Shown piece after piece: positions 1 to 6,328 of a stretch of DNA of 6,328 nucleotides (positions are counted from its first letter, which is position 1; every line of letters starts with the position of its first letter). A program made the position numbers and the translations under genes. Origin of the DNA: Clostridium sp. CAG:253 (GTDB taxonomy: Bacteria; Bacillota; Clostridia; Lachnospirales; Lachnospiraceae); contig FR887340.1 in assembly GCA_000436755.1 (NCBI GenBank), positions 8,424-14,751 on the forward strand, in the 5' to 3' direction. The notes beneath the pieces were generated by a model. That model was not told the origin of the DNA. It ran no database searches and saw only the letters and a list, made by a program, of their open reading frames with translations.

Positions 1-1102
1 CTGACATTAGGAATTGCAATTTTCGGTGTCTGTATGATAAACAGCGCGGGAATATATAATGCACTATTGCTTGGAGCACCGCTTAGATTTGTCAAGTCAC
101 AGATTGCAGGGCTTTTGGCGGGATGTGCTATGATGATATTTGTGGCGGCTTTTGATTACCATATCTTAATAAGGAATGTTTTCGGTAAAAACGGAAATAT
201 AAAGGTCGTTCATATTTTATATGCTGTCGCACTTATCATGCAGGTAGGCACTTATCATGCAGGTAGCGGTTCTGTTTATCGGTGTTGATTATAACGGTGC
301 GAGAAGATGGCTGAAGTTTGGATTTATCCAATTTCAGCCGTCGGAGATAACCAAGATTGTAGTTATTATTTTTATATCGTATGTCGCATACATAAACAGA
401 AGTATTTTTGATACATTTAGGGGATTTTTGCGAGTAATGTTATTTATTGCTCCGTTGATTGCCGTTATAGCAAAGGAAAATTTGAGTTCAGCAATAGTTG
501 TTGCCGGGATAAGCGTTGGAATGTGTTTTATAGCAAGCAATAAAAACGGATATTTTATCGTATGTGTAATAGCTATGATAGCTGCGGCATCGTTGTATAT
601 AATTTTCGGAGACCCTTTCAGAATGGAAAGAATACAGATATGGCTTAATGTTGAAACAAATGAAAATGCTCATCAGATAAAACAGGGTTTGTATGCTATT
701 GCTACCGGAGGCTTGTTTGGAAACGGAGTAGGAAACAGTGTACAAAAACTGGGGTATATACCTGAGGCATATAATGATATGATATTCTCAGTTATATGTG
801 AGGAACTTGGAGTTGTCGGTGCGACGGTTTTGATAATTGCGTTTATTGTATTGTTCTGGAAAGTCATCCGCATCGGTTACGGTGCATCGGATATTTTCGG
901 GACTATGTTGTGTTCGGGTGTTATGCTGCAGCTTTCAATACAGGTTGTCATAAATGTTGCGGTTGTCACAAACTCTATACCGTCAACAGGTATTCCGCTT
1001 CCATTTATAAGTTATGGAGGAACATCTGCTATGATAATGATGGCAGAGATGGGGATAGTTCTTGGTGTTTCAAAAAGAGAAAAGAGGTTAAACTGTTTAT
1101 GA
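1..1102 (+). pseudogene. ftsW: FtsW/RodA-family (SEDS) peptidoglycan glycosyltransferase, 5'-truncated by the window edge and frameshifted
   Basis: SEDS proteins are multi-pass membrane polymerases that join lipid II into glycan strands; FtsW acts at the septum with a class B PBP. The first frame is open from base 1 to a TGA at 286-288 and covers the first membrane helices (LTLGIAIFGVCMINSAGI resembles TM1, so only a short N-terminus is missing). The second frame (about 248-1102) carries the rest: NGARRW and FQPSE at 297-345, then GNGVGNS and PEAYNDMIF. The aspartate codon at 776-778 aligns with the Asp essential for SEDS catalysis. Near the C-terminus is PLPFISYGG. The two frames are separated by a perfect 19-bp tandem duplication; deleting one copy gives a continuous 360-residue product, close to the normal family length. 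FtsW rather than RodA or SpoVE is inferred from the adjacent ftsQ and ftsZ. It may be a real mutation, a variant or a sequence error; family identity is sure, functional status is not. Confidence 0.88.
229..266 (+). repeat. Perfect 19-bp tandem duplication that frameshifts the ftsW-like gene
   Basis: The unit gcacttatcatgcaggtag occurs at 229-247 and again, identical and immediately adjacent, at 248-266. Nineteen is not a multiple of three, so the second copy shifts the frame by +1. The upstream frame then ends at TGA 286-288, while the downstream frame is blocked upstream by TAG at 245-247. The frames are therefore both open only across 248-288. Excising one unit joins ALIMQV directly to AVLFIGVDYNGARRW, as expected of a SEDS protein, which shows that the single-copy form is ancestral. 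Confidence 0.95.
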
Positions 1103-1806
1103 GGATACTGAAACGTTTCATTATATTTATATGTGTTTTGGCAGCTTTGATATTTGGATTATATTTTGCATTTCATATAAATACAATTGAAATAGAAGGA
1201 GACAGTACATATTCTGATGCTGAAATAGAAAAGAGCGTATTTAGCAGAAAATTTTCAGATAATGAACTTGTATTCAGATTGTACAATAAAATATACGGGA
1301 TAAATAAACTTCCGCTCATTGAGGACATAGATGTAAAATATACAGACCGCAATTCTGTATTGCTTCATGTGTATGAAAAGAAAGTAAGCGGCTGTATAAA
1401 ATATATGGGACAGTATGTTTATTTTGACAAAGACGGAATAGTATTGCAGAGTTTATCGGAGCACAAAGAAGGAGTTCCTATGGTTACAGGCATAAAGTTC
1501 GGTGATTTTTCCATAGGAGAGGCATTCAGTGTAGAAGATGAAAAACTTTTTTCTAAAATAATGAACATATCACAGCTTATAAGTCATTATAAAATTGATG
1601 TATCAAGAATACATTCAAGCACAGACGGAATTATATTATATTCAGGAAAAGTCAGAGTTTATCTTGGAAAGAAAAATATGTATGATGACCAGCTGGCAGC
1701 GTTGTCATCAGTATTAAAAACGACAGAAAAGAAAAATTTAAAAGGCAGCATAGACATGTCTGATTATCAGTCAGGCGATAAAATTGTATTAAAAACAAAT
1801 AATTAA
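1099..1806 (+). CDS. ftsQ: Cell division protein FtsQ/DivIB
   Basis: FtsQ/DivIB is a bitopic membrane protein of the divisome that works with FtsL and DivIC/FtsB to control septal peptidoglycan synthesis. The 235-residue product has a short basic N-terminus (MRILKR) and one membrane helix at about residues 7-25. A POTRA-like domain follows at about 27-95 (begins INTIEIEG, ends LLHVYEKK), then a beta domain containing YVYFDKDGIVL (107-117). This is the standard single-pass, extracytoplasmic architecture. The same frame stays open upstream to an ATG at 910, but that part lies inside the ftsW-like gene. The ATG at 1099 is preferred: it overlaps the upstream TGA (ATGA, 1099-1102), has AAAGAGG at 1081-1087, and places the cytoplasmic tail and helix correctly. 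The overlap implies translational coupling to the SEDS gene. Sequence conservation in this family is low, so the call rests on architecture plus neighbours. Confidence 0.86.
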   Translation: MRILKRFIIFICVLAALIFGLYFAFHINTIEIEGDSTYSDAEIEKSVFSRKFSDNELVFRLYNKIYGINKLPLIEDIDVKYTDRNSVLLHVYEKKVSGCIKYMGQYVYFDKDGIVLQSLSEHKEGVPMVTGIKFGDFSIGEAFSVEDEKLFSKIMNISQLISHYKIDVSRIHSSTDGIILYSGKVRVYLGKKNMYDDQLAALSSVLKTTEKKNLKGSIDMSDYQSGDKIVLKTNN

Positions 1807-1835
1807 ATAAAAAGATTAAAAGAACAAATTTTCTC

Positions 1836-1864
1836 TTGATTATTCAAAGGTTAATGGGTATTAT
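1836..1864 (+). promoter_or_regulatory. Candidate sigma-A promoter for ftsZ
   Basis: TTGATT (1836-1841, 4 of 6 consensus) is followed after 17 nt by TATTAT (1859-1864, 5 of 6), in the 100-nt gap between ftsQ and ftsZ. An 8-bp inverted repeat, ACAAATTT (1824-1831) and AAATTTGT (1876-1883), flanks the elements. No terminator is visible between ftsQ and ftsZ, so read-through from the upstream genes is also likely. Chance matches are common in AT-rich DNA, hence the modest confidence. Confidence 0.42.
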
Positions 1865-1892
1865 ATAAATTAGGGAAATTTGTGAGTAGATT

Positions 1893-1899
1893 AAGGAGG
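1893..1899 (+). promoter_or_regulatory. Strong Shine-Dalgarno that fixes the TTG start of ftsZ
   Basis: AAGGAGG lies 7 nt upstream of the TTG at 1907-1909. No in-frame ATG or GTG lies between this site and the beginning of the conserved FtsZ N-terminus, so the near-perfect site decides in favour of the TTG start. Confidence 0.85.
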
Positions 1900-1906
1900 A
1901 GCAGCG

Positions 1907-3121
1907 TTGTTAGAAATAAAAACAAATGATTCAGAAATAACCGCTAAAATTGTTGTAGTTGGTGTTGGCGGAGGCGGAAATAACGCCGTAAACAGAATGA
2001 TACAAGAGGGAATGAAGGGCGTTGAGTTTATATGCATAAATACAGATAAGCAGCATCTCTTAAATTGTAATTCTGCAACATGTCTGCAGATTGGAGAAAA
2101 ATTAACAAAAGGACTTGGTGCCGGTGCTAATCCTGAGGTTGGCAAGGCAGCTGCTGAGGAAAATCGTGAAGATATAACAGAAATGATAAAAGGCGCAGAT
2201 ATGGTCTTTGTAACTTGCGGAATGGGTGGCGGAACAGGAACAGGAGCTGCTCCTGCTGTCGCAGAAATATCAAAAGAACTTGGTATACTTACAGTAGGAA
2301 TTGTGACAAAACCATTTAAATTTGAAGCAAGAAGCCGTATGAATAATGCGATTGCAGGCATTGAGAATCTTAAAAACAGCGTAGATACTCTTATAGTTAT
2401 ACCTAATGATAAACTTTTGGAGATAGTTGACAGAAGAACATCTATGCAGGATGCGTTAAGCAAAGCTGATGAGGTGCTTCAGCAGGGTGTTCAGGGTATT
2501 ACAGATCTTATCAATGTTCCGGGACTTATCAATCTTGACTTTGCAGATGTGCAGACGGTTATGAAAGATAAGGGAGTTGCTCACATCGGAATCGGAACAG
2601 GAACAGGCGATGACAAATGTCTTGAAGCTGTTAAGCAGGCTATATCAAGTCCTCTTCTTGAGACAACGATAGAGGGTGCATCAGATGTAATTATAAATAT
2701 TGCAGGAGATGTAGGACTTTTAGAGGCAAGTGAAGCAGCATCGTACATAGAGGAGCTTACAGGAGAAAACAGCAATATTATATTTGGTGTAAGTGATGGA
2801 ACAGGTGATGATTCTGTAAAGATAACTGTTATAGCTACAGGTCTTGATGAGGATAATACAGAACAGCAGGCACAGGCATCAAAGTCTCCTTCTTTTATCA
2901 GACAGACACAGACGCCTAAGACTAACTTTCCGACAAGAGAGGGGCAGATAGCATCACCGGCTAAGAAAGTTAATGCTCAGGCACCGGAGGATTTTGCAAA
3001 ACAGCAGAATGTGCAGTCAGTGACAAGACAGAGTGTACAGCCTCAGCCATCTGTTTCTTATACAAGAGGAAATGAAGATGGTGGAATTAAGATACCTGAA
3101 TTTTTACAGAGAAAAAAGTAA
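1907..3121 (+). CDS. ftsZ: Cell division GTPase FtsZ
   Basis: FtsZ is the tubulin-like GTPase that polymerises under the membrane at mid-cell and recruits the divisome. The 404-residue product is full length. It has a glycine-rich nucleotide-binding loop near residues 19-25 (GVGGGGN), the tubulin signature [10 protein letters not shown] at 107-116, and the T7 synergy loop NLDFAD at 209-214, where D211 and D214 complete the GTPase site of the next subunit. The globular core ends near residue 312. A Gln/Ser/Thr/Pro-rich disordered linker follows to about 390, then the conserved C-terminal peptide IPEFL (396-400) with a basic QRKK tail, the docking site for FtsA, SepF or similar membrane tethers. 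Translation starts at TTG, read as Met, behind AAGGAGG. The gene sits directly after ftsQ and is followed by an intrinsic terminator, so it closes the division cluster. The antisense frame opposite its 5' half is a coding shadow. Confidence 0.99.
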   Translation: MLEIKTNDSEITAKIVVVGVGGGGNNAVNRMIQEGMKGVEFICINTDKQHLLNCNSATCLQIGEKLTKGLGAGANPEVGKAAAEENREDITEMIKGADMVFVTCGMGGGTGTGAAPAVAEISKELGILTVGIVTKPFKFEARSRMNNAIAGIENLKNSVDTLIVIPNDKLLEIVDRRTSMQDALSKADEVLQQGVQGITDLINVPGLINLDFADVQTVMKDKGVAHIGIGTGTGDDKCLEAVKQAISSPLLETTIEGASDVIINIAGDVGLLEASEAASYIEELTGENSNIIFGVSDGTGDDSVKITVIATGLDEDNTEQQAQASKSPSFIRQTQTPKTNFPTREGQIASPAKKVNAQAPEDFAKQQNVQSVTRQSVQPQPSVSYTRGNEDGGIKIPEFLQRKK

Positions 3122-3140
3122 AAGTATTATAGTGATAAAG

Positions 3141-3173
3141 AAAATCCGGACAGGTAGTTTTGTTCGGATTTTT
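3141..3173 (+). terminator. Intrinsic terminator after ftsZ
   Basis: AAAATCCGGAC (3141-3151) pairs with GTTCGGATTTT (3162-3172): 11 base pairs with a single G-U wobble around a 10-nt loop. The descending arm runs into a T tract (3169-3173). It lies 20 nt after the ftsZ stop codon and separates the division block from the next gene. Confidence 0.85.
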
Positions 3174-3195
3174 CACTTTATTGTCGGTGTTTGCA

Positions 3196-3229
3196 GGATT
3201 GCGAAAATTGCACAGCAATGAAGCAATCC
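3196..3229 (+). other. Nested hairpin in the leader of the CPBP gene
   Basis: GGATTGC (3196-3202) pairs with GCAATCC (3223-3229). Inside it ATTGC (3207-3211) pairs with GCAAT (3215-3219) around an ACA loop, with GAAA and GAA forming the internal loop. ATTGC and GCAAT each therefore occur twice in the element and alternative pairings are possible. No T tract follows, so it does not look like a terminator. It begins 22 nt after the ftsZ terminator and ends 30 nt before the next start codon. Function is unknown; it could be a structured leader, an operator or chance. Confidence 0.4.
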
Positions 3230-3259
3230 GTGGCATTATTTGGATAGGAAAGAGAGAGT

Positions 3260-4111
3260 ATGTATAGTCAGGAAGATTTAAAAAAATTGAGAGTTACAAT
3301 GATGATAAAAGTTCTTCTTATATTTGGAGGAATTATTTTTATGCAGCTTATTGCATATATGCTTTGTGTGCTTGGATATGTTGCTTACGGAATGATGCGC
3401 GGCGGTGATTATGCAAGGCTGCTTGCGGAAGTGACAATATTAGGGCAGACTTCACAGACAAATATAATGTTAGCCATCTCGGCGGTCAGTGCCATATTAT
3501 CGTTTATATGGTGTGGAGTGCTCTATATAAAATCAAGCTGGCGCAGTGAACATGTTGATTATGGACAGGTATTTTCGATAAAAAATGTATTATGCATTTT
3601 ATGTATCGGAAGCGGATGCTGTATATTGTTAACTTTTTTGCTGAGTTTATTAACAGCGGTATTTCCGCAGGCTTTTCAAAATTACACAAAACTTATGTCT
3701 AATTTTGAGAGTGGGAATATGATTTTAACATTAGGTTATGCAGTTCTCATAGGACCTGTATCAGAGGAAATGATATTTAGAGGTGCAATTTTTGACAGGG
3801 TATATACGGCATTTCCGTTTTGGAAGGCGAACATTATTCAGGCGGTGTTGTTTGGTGTATATCATATGAATATTGTTCAGGGATTGTATGCTTTTTGTCT
3901 GGGAATGGTTTTAGGGATTATAGTTAAAGCTACCGGCAGTATATTGTGTTCTATGATTACACATATAACATTTAACGGTACAAGCTATCTGCTGCCTGTT
4001 ATACTTGGAACAGGAGCAGCATGGGTTAATATAATAGTTTTGATAATTGCGTTGTTTTTGATCGCAGCGGGAATTTTTGGAATAAAGTTTTTAATGCGTT
4101 CCTTAAATTGA
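3260..4111 (+). CDS. CPBP-family intramembrane metalloprotease homologue (CAAX protease / Abi-type)
   Basis: The 283-residue product is a multi-pass membrane protein with all three CPBP motifs: EExxxR at 169-174 (EEMIFR), FxxxH at 198-202 (FGVYH) and HxxxN at 235-239 (HITFN). In this family these glutamates and histidines form the metal and catalytic site inside the membrane. Relatives include eukaryotic Rce1 and many bacterial proteins of unknown substrate, some tied to bacteriocin self-immunity. The N-terminal half has at least three further hydrophobic stretches (about 15-43, 68-90 and 108-134) and is not conserved enough to identify a subgroup. Start ATG 3260 has AGGAAAG at 3246-3252, 7 nt upstream. 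It stands alone between the ftsZ terminator and a GH13 gene, with no bacteriocin or quorum-peptide gene beside it, so the context gives no substrate. The active-site motifs are intact, so it is probably an active enzyme. Confidence 0.9.
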   Translation: MYSQEDLKKLRVTMMIKVLLIFGGIIFMQLIAYMLCVLGYVAYGMMRGGDYARLLAEVTILGQTSQTNIMLAISAVSAILSFIWCGVLYIKSSWRSEHVDYGQVFSIKNVLCILCIGSGCCILLTFLLSLLTAVFPQAFQNYTKLMSNFESGNMILTLGYAVLIGPVSEEMIFRGAIFDRVYTAFPFWKANIIQAVLFGVYHMNIVQGLYAFCLGMVLGIIVKATGSILCSMITHITFNGTSYLLPVILGTGAAWVNIIVLIIALFLIAAGIFGIKFLMRSLN

Positions 4112-4138
4112 TATGTTACAATTAACCATAATTATAAA
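4108..4138 (+). promoter_or_regulatory. Weak candidate promoter for the GH13 gene
   Basis: TTGATA (4108-4113, 5 of 6, overlapping the CPBP stop codon) and TATAAA (4133-4138, 5 of 6) are 19 nt apart, longer than the ideal 17. Both boxes are good but the spacing is poor. There is no terminator after the CPBP gene, so read-through is an alternative. Confidence 0.3.
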
Positions 4139-4143
4139 TTGTA
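4117..4143 (+). repeat. Inverted repeat TACAATT-N13-AATTGTA upstream of the GH13 gene
   Basis: TACAATT (4117-4123) and AATTGTA (4137-4143) are perfect 7-bp inverted arms. They straddle the candidate -10 box and end just before the ribosome binding site. The position suits an operator for a sugar-responsive repressor, but the arms are AT-rich, do not match a catabolite-control (cre) consensus, and could be chance. Confidence 0.3.
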
Positions 4144-4162
4144 TAGGAAGGAAGATTAGATT

Positions 4163-5521
4163 ATGAAGTGGTACGATGAAGCAGTATTTTATCATATATA
4201 TCCATTGGGACTTTGCGGATGCAAAAAGGAAAATGATGGTGTACGGGAAGAACATTTTGAAAAACTCACCAAATGGGCAGAGCATGCAAAGAAAATTGGG
4301 TGCACAGCTATATATATAGGTCCTTTGTTTGAATCTGAGGGACATGGTTATGAGACAACAGATTACAGGAAAGTTGACTGCCGTCTTGGAACAAATGAAG
4401 ATTTTAAAAAATATGTCAGATATTGTCATGAAAATGGTCTGCATGTGATTGTAGACGGTGTTTTTAATCATGTGGGAAGAACTTTTTTTGCTTTTCGGGA
4501 TTTGCTTCAAAATCGCGAAAATTCAGTGTACAGAGATTGGTTCTGCAATGTGAATTTCGGAGGCAATAATGAGTATAATGACGGCTTTTCCTATGATAAC
4601 TGGGGAGGCTACAATCTGTTAGTAAAGTTAAATCAGAGAAATCCGAAAGTTAAATCATATTTATTTGAATCAATAAAACTCTGGGTTGATGAGTTTGATA
4701 TAGACGGCATACGTCTTGATGCTGCAGATGTACTTGATTTTGATTTTATGAAAGAACTCAGAAGTTTTACAAGAAATTTAAAAGAAGATTTCTGGCTTAT
4801 GGGTGAAGTAATACATGGTGATTACAGCAGATGGGCAAACAGTGATATGCTTGACAGCGTTACAAATTATGAACTGCATAAAGGACTTTATTCAGGTCAC
4901 AATGACCATAATTATTTCGAGATTGCCCATTCGGTAAAGAGACTTCTAGGAATATGCGGTGATACAAGATTGTACACATTTGTTGATAATCACGATGTTG
5001 AACGTATATATTCAAAGGTAAATAATAAAGAACATCTTTACAATATTTATATATTGCTGTACACTCTTTACGGCATTCCTTCCATTTATTATGGCTCAGA
5101 ATTTGCGATTGAAGGAAAAAAAGAAAGTGGTTCTGACTGGAATCTTCGTCCTTGTCTTGAACTTGATGATTTTAAAGATGCATATGAAAATAATGCCATA
5201 ACTAAATTGTGCATACAGTTAGGAAAGTTGAAAAAAGATTATACAGAACTTAGTGCGGGCGGATATGAGGAATTGCTGCTTACTAACAGACAATTTGCAT
5301 ATTCAAGAAATTATAATGGAAAAGTTATTGTCATAGCTCTGAATAATGATGATAATGAGACAGAGCTTACGATAAATCCTCATGTGGCATGCAATGAAGC
5401 AAAAATAATACTTGACGGAAGTGTTGAAGATAAAAATGAGAGCGTGGACTGTAGAGTTGAAAACGGAAATGTCATTGTAAAACTTCCGGCAAATTATGGA
5501 ACTATAATAGAATTATCATAG
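4163..5521 (+). CDS. Cytoplasmic GH13 (alpha-amylase family) glycoside hydrolase
   Basis: GH13 enzymes cleave or transfer alpha-glucosidic bonds in starch, glycogen and maltodextrins by a retaining mechanism. The 452-residue product has the conserved regions of the (beta/alpha)8 barrel: DGVFNH (98-103); GIRLDAAD (182-189) with nucleophile D186; GEVIH (214-218) with acid/base E215; and FVDNHD (273-278) with transition-state stabiliser D278. A C-terminal beta domain begins near residue 370. There is no signal peptide, no membrane helix and no N-terminal starch-binding domain, so it should act in the cytoplasm on imported or stored glucans. Segments such as LVKLNQRNPKVKSYL and the SDWNLRP loop are most like cyclomaltodextrinases and neopullulanases, but these normally carry an extra N-terminal domain, so the exact specificity is left open. 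ATG 4163 has AGGAAGG at 4145-4151. No transporter or other sugar gene adjoins it in this window. Confidence 0.93.
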   Translation: MKWYDEAVFYHIYPLGLCGCKKENDGVREEHFEKLTKWAEHAKKIGCTAIYIGPLFESEGHGYETTDYRKVDCRLGTNEDFKKYVRYCHENGLHVIVDGVFNHVGRTFFAFRDLLQNRENSVYRDWFCNVNFGGNNEYNDGFSYDNWGGYNLLVKLNQRNPKVKSYLFESIKLWVDEFDIDGIRLDAADVLDFDFMKELRSFTRNLKEDFWLMGEVIHGDYSRWANSDMLDSVTNYELHKGLYSGHNDHNYFEIAHSVKRLLGICGDTRLYTFVDNHDVERIYSKVNNKEHLYNIYILLYTLYGIPSIYYGSEFAIEGKKESGSDWNLRPCLELDDFKDAYENNAITKLCIQLGKLKKDYTELSAGGYEELLLTNRQFAYSRNYNGKVIVIALNNDDNETELTINPHVACNEAKIILDGSVEDKNESVDCRVENGNVIVKLPANYGTIIELS

Positions 5522-5537
5522 TTACTGACCACTAAAT

Positions 5538-5543
5538 TATAAT
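5538..5543 (+). promoter_or_regulatory. Possible -10 box for miaB
   Basis: A perfect TATAAT lies in the 54-nt gap before miaB. The best upstream partner is TTATCA (5513-5518, 4 of 6) at 19-nt spacing, inside the end of the GH13 gene. No terminator separates the two genes, so miaB may also be reached by read-through. Confidence 0.3.
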
Positions 5544-5575
5544 AACATTAAAATGAAAGCTGAGGTAAACGACAG

Positions 5576-6328
5576 ATGAATTACGATACAATAAAAGAGG
5601 AAATTAAAAATATTGATATTACATTGCCGCCGCCACAGGAAGAACCGGAAAGACAATATTATTTTATAAAAAAGATGCAGCACTGGATGGAAGAAAAAAA
5701 AGCAGAAAAGGGCAGAGAGCTTACATGCTGTGTAAATACATTCGGCTGCCAGATGAATGCGAGGGATTCGGAGAAGATAATAGGAATCCTCATGACCATA
5801 GGATATAAGGTTGTGGAGGATGAAGATGCTGACCTTGTCATATTTAACACATGTACTGTAAGAGAAAATGCAAATCTTAAAGTGTATGGACGGCTTGGAC
5901 AGTTAAAGAAATATAAAAATAAAAATCCGGAAATGATTACAATGCTCTGCGGCTGCATGATGCAGGAGGAGAGCGTTGTTGAAAAAATAAAGAAAAGTTA
6001 CAGAAATGTTGATGTTATATTTGGAACACATAATATATTTAAATTTGCTGAACTTCTCTCAATGAAAGTGCTTGACAGAGCTGACAACAAAAAAATGATA
6101 ATTGATGTATGGAAAGATACGACGGAGATTGTTGAGGAACTTCCGGTTGAGAGAAAATATCATTTTAAGAGCGGCGTAAATATAATGTTTGGCTGCAACA
6201 ACTTCTGCAGTTATTGTATTGTTCCATATGTAAGAGGAAGAGAGAGAAGCAGAGAACCTGAGGATATCATAGCTGAGATAGAATGTCTTGTAAAAGACGG
6301 CGTTGTCGAAATCATGCTTTTGGGACAG
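5576..6328 (+). CDS. miaB: tRNA-2-methylthio-N6-dimethylallyladenosine synthase MiaB (3' end beyond window)
   Basis: MiaB is a radical-SAM methylthiotransferase that adds a 2-methylthio group to i6A37 of tRNAs reading codons that begin with U, which supports accurate decoding. The 251 visible codons stay open to the right edge. They contain an N-terminal extension of about 48 charged residues, common in Firmicute MiaB, then the UPF0004 domain with its iron-sulfur ligands C58 (TFGC), C93 (NTC) and C127 (CGC). The radical-SAM motif CxxxCxxC follows at C217, C221 and C224 (GCNNFCSYC). YVRGRERSR and LLGQ at the edge are also typical. The rest of the radical-SAM domain and the TRAM domain must lie beyond the window. 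The N-terminal extension and the GCNNFCSYC context favour MiaB over MtaB or RimO. ATG 5576 has GAGGT at 5562-5566, 9 nt upstream. An A8 run (5694-5701) is in frame and intact. Confidence 0.95.
   Translation, partial: MNYDTIKEEIKNIDITLPPPQEEPERQYYFIKKMQHWMEEKKAEKGRELTCCVNTFGCQMNARDSEKIIGILMTIGYKVVEDEDADLVIFNTCTVRENANLKVYGRLGQLKKYKNKNPEMITMLCGCMMQEESVVEKIKKSYRNVDVIFGTHNIFKFAELLSMKVLDRADNKKMIIDVWKDTTEIVEELPVERKYHFKSGVNIMFGCNNFCSYCIVPYVRGRERSREPEDIIAEIECLVKDGVVEIMLLGQ

Noticed and set aside
910..1098. In-frame upstream extension of ftsQ to an ATG at 910
   Set aside because: This stretch lies inside the conserved C-terminal part of the SEDS gene in another frame; its translation is Cys/Tyr-rich and unlike FtsQ. 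The ATGA-coupled start at 1099 fits the membrane topology.
1891..2463. 190-codon open frame on the minus strand opposite ftsZ
   Set aside because: It is the coding shadow of ftsZ: low-complexity Pro/Ala/Ser sequence mirroring glycine codons, with no independent support.
3033..3221. 62-codon open frame overlapping the end of ftsZ and its terminator
   Set aside because: It runs through the terminator hairpin in a different frame from ftsZ, has no ribosome binding site of note and no recognisable domain.
4103..4510. 135-codon minus-strand open frame opposite the start of the GH13 gene
   Set aside because: It is antisense to a strongly conserved GH13 sequence and shows no protein family features.
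5503..5508. Second perfect TATAAT, inside the GH13 coding sequence
   Set aside because: No acceptable -35 box lies 16-19 nt upstream and it is within conserved-length coding sequence; probably a chance AT-rich match.
5500..5523. AACTAT...ATAGTT inverted repeat at the end of the GH13 gene as a terminator
   Set aside because: The stem is only 6 AT-rich base pairs with a 12-nt loop and no T tract, so it is too weak for an intrinsic terminator.
5694..5701. A8 homopolymer in miaB as a possible slippage or phase-variation tract
   Set aside because: The frame is intact here and the run simply encodes Glu/Lys codons in a charged, tolerant N-terminal extension. Eight A's are unremarkable in an AT-rich genome.
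5659..5958. 99-codon minus-strand open frame opposite miaB
   Set aside because: It is antisense to the conserved MiaB N-terminal domain with its cysteine ligands; a shadow frame.

Overview
The window is an AT-rich stretch of a low-GC Gram-positive chromosome with every gene on the + strand. Gene content (SEDS protein, FtsQ/DivIB, FtsZ, then an MiaB with a long N-terminal extension), AGGAGG-type ribosome binding sites and ATA/AGA-rich codon use fit a clostridial bacterium, most likely a Lachnospiraceae relative. The family assignment is inference; no rRNA or other decisive marker is present.

Layout. Positions 1-1806 are the end of a division and cell-wall cluster. It starts with a 5'-truncated FtsW/RodA-family (SEDS) peptidoglycan polymerase, whose reading frame is broken by a perfect 19-bp tandem duplication at 229-266. 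ftsQ/divIB follows with an ATGA start/stop overlap. A 100-nt leader with a candidate sigma-A promoter comes next, then a complete ftsZ (1907-3121) that starts with TTG behind a strong Shine-Dalgarno. A convincing intrinsic terminator at 3141-3173 closes the division block. Positions 3260-5521 hold two accessory genes: a CPBP-family membrane protease homologue and a compact cytoplasmic GH13 (alpha-amylase family) enzyme. From 5576 to the right edge is the N-terminal 251 codons of miaB, a tRNA methylthiotransferase, which runs off the window.

How the genes work together. FtsW polymerises septal glycan strands, FtsQ/DivIB is part of the FtsQLB/DivIB-FtsL-DivIC regulatory complex, and FtsZ forms the cytokinetic ring. 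The three form one functional unit. The CPBP protein, the amylase-family enzyme and MiaB have no obvious functional link to it or to one another; they appear to be separate short transcription units lying head to tail.

The most notable observation is the 19-bp duplication in the ftsW-like gene. Removing one copy restores an uninterrupted SEDS protein exactly, so it is either a recent slippage mutation, a reversible variant or an assembly artefact. I see no CRISPR array, transposon, prophage, tRNA or rRNA, and no convincing new multi-gene system.
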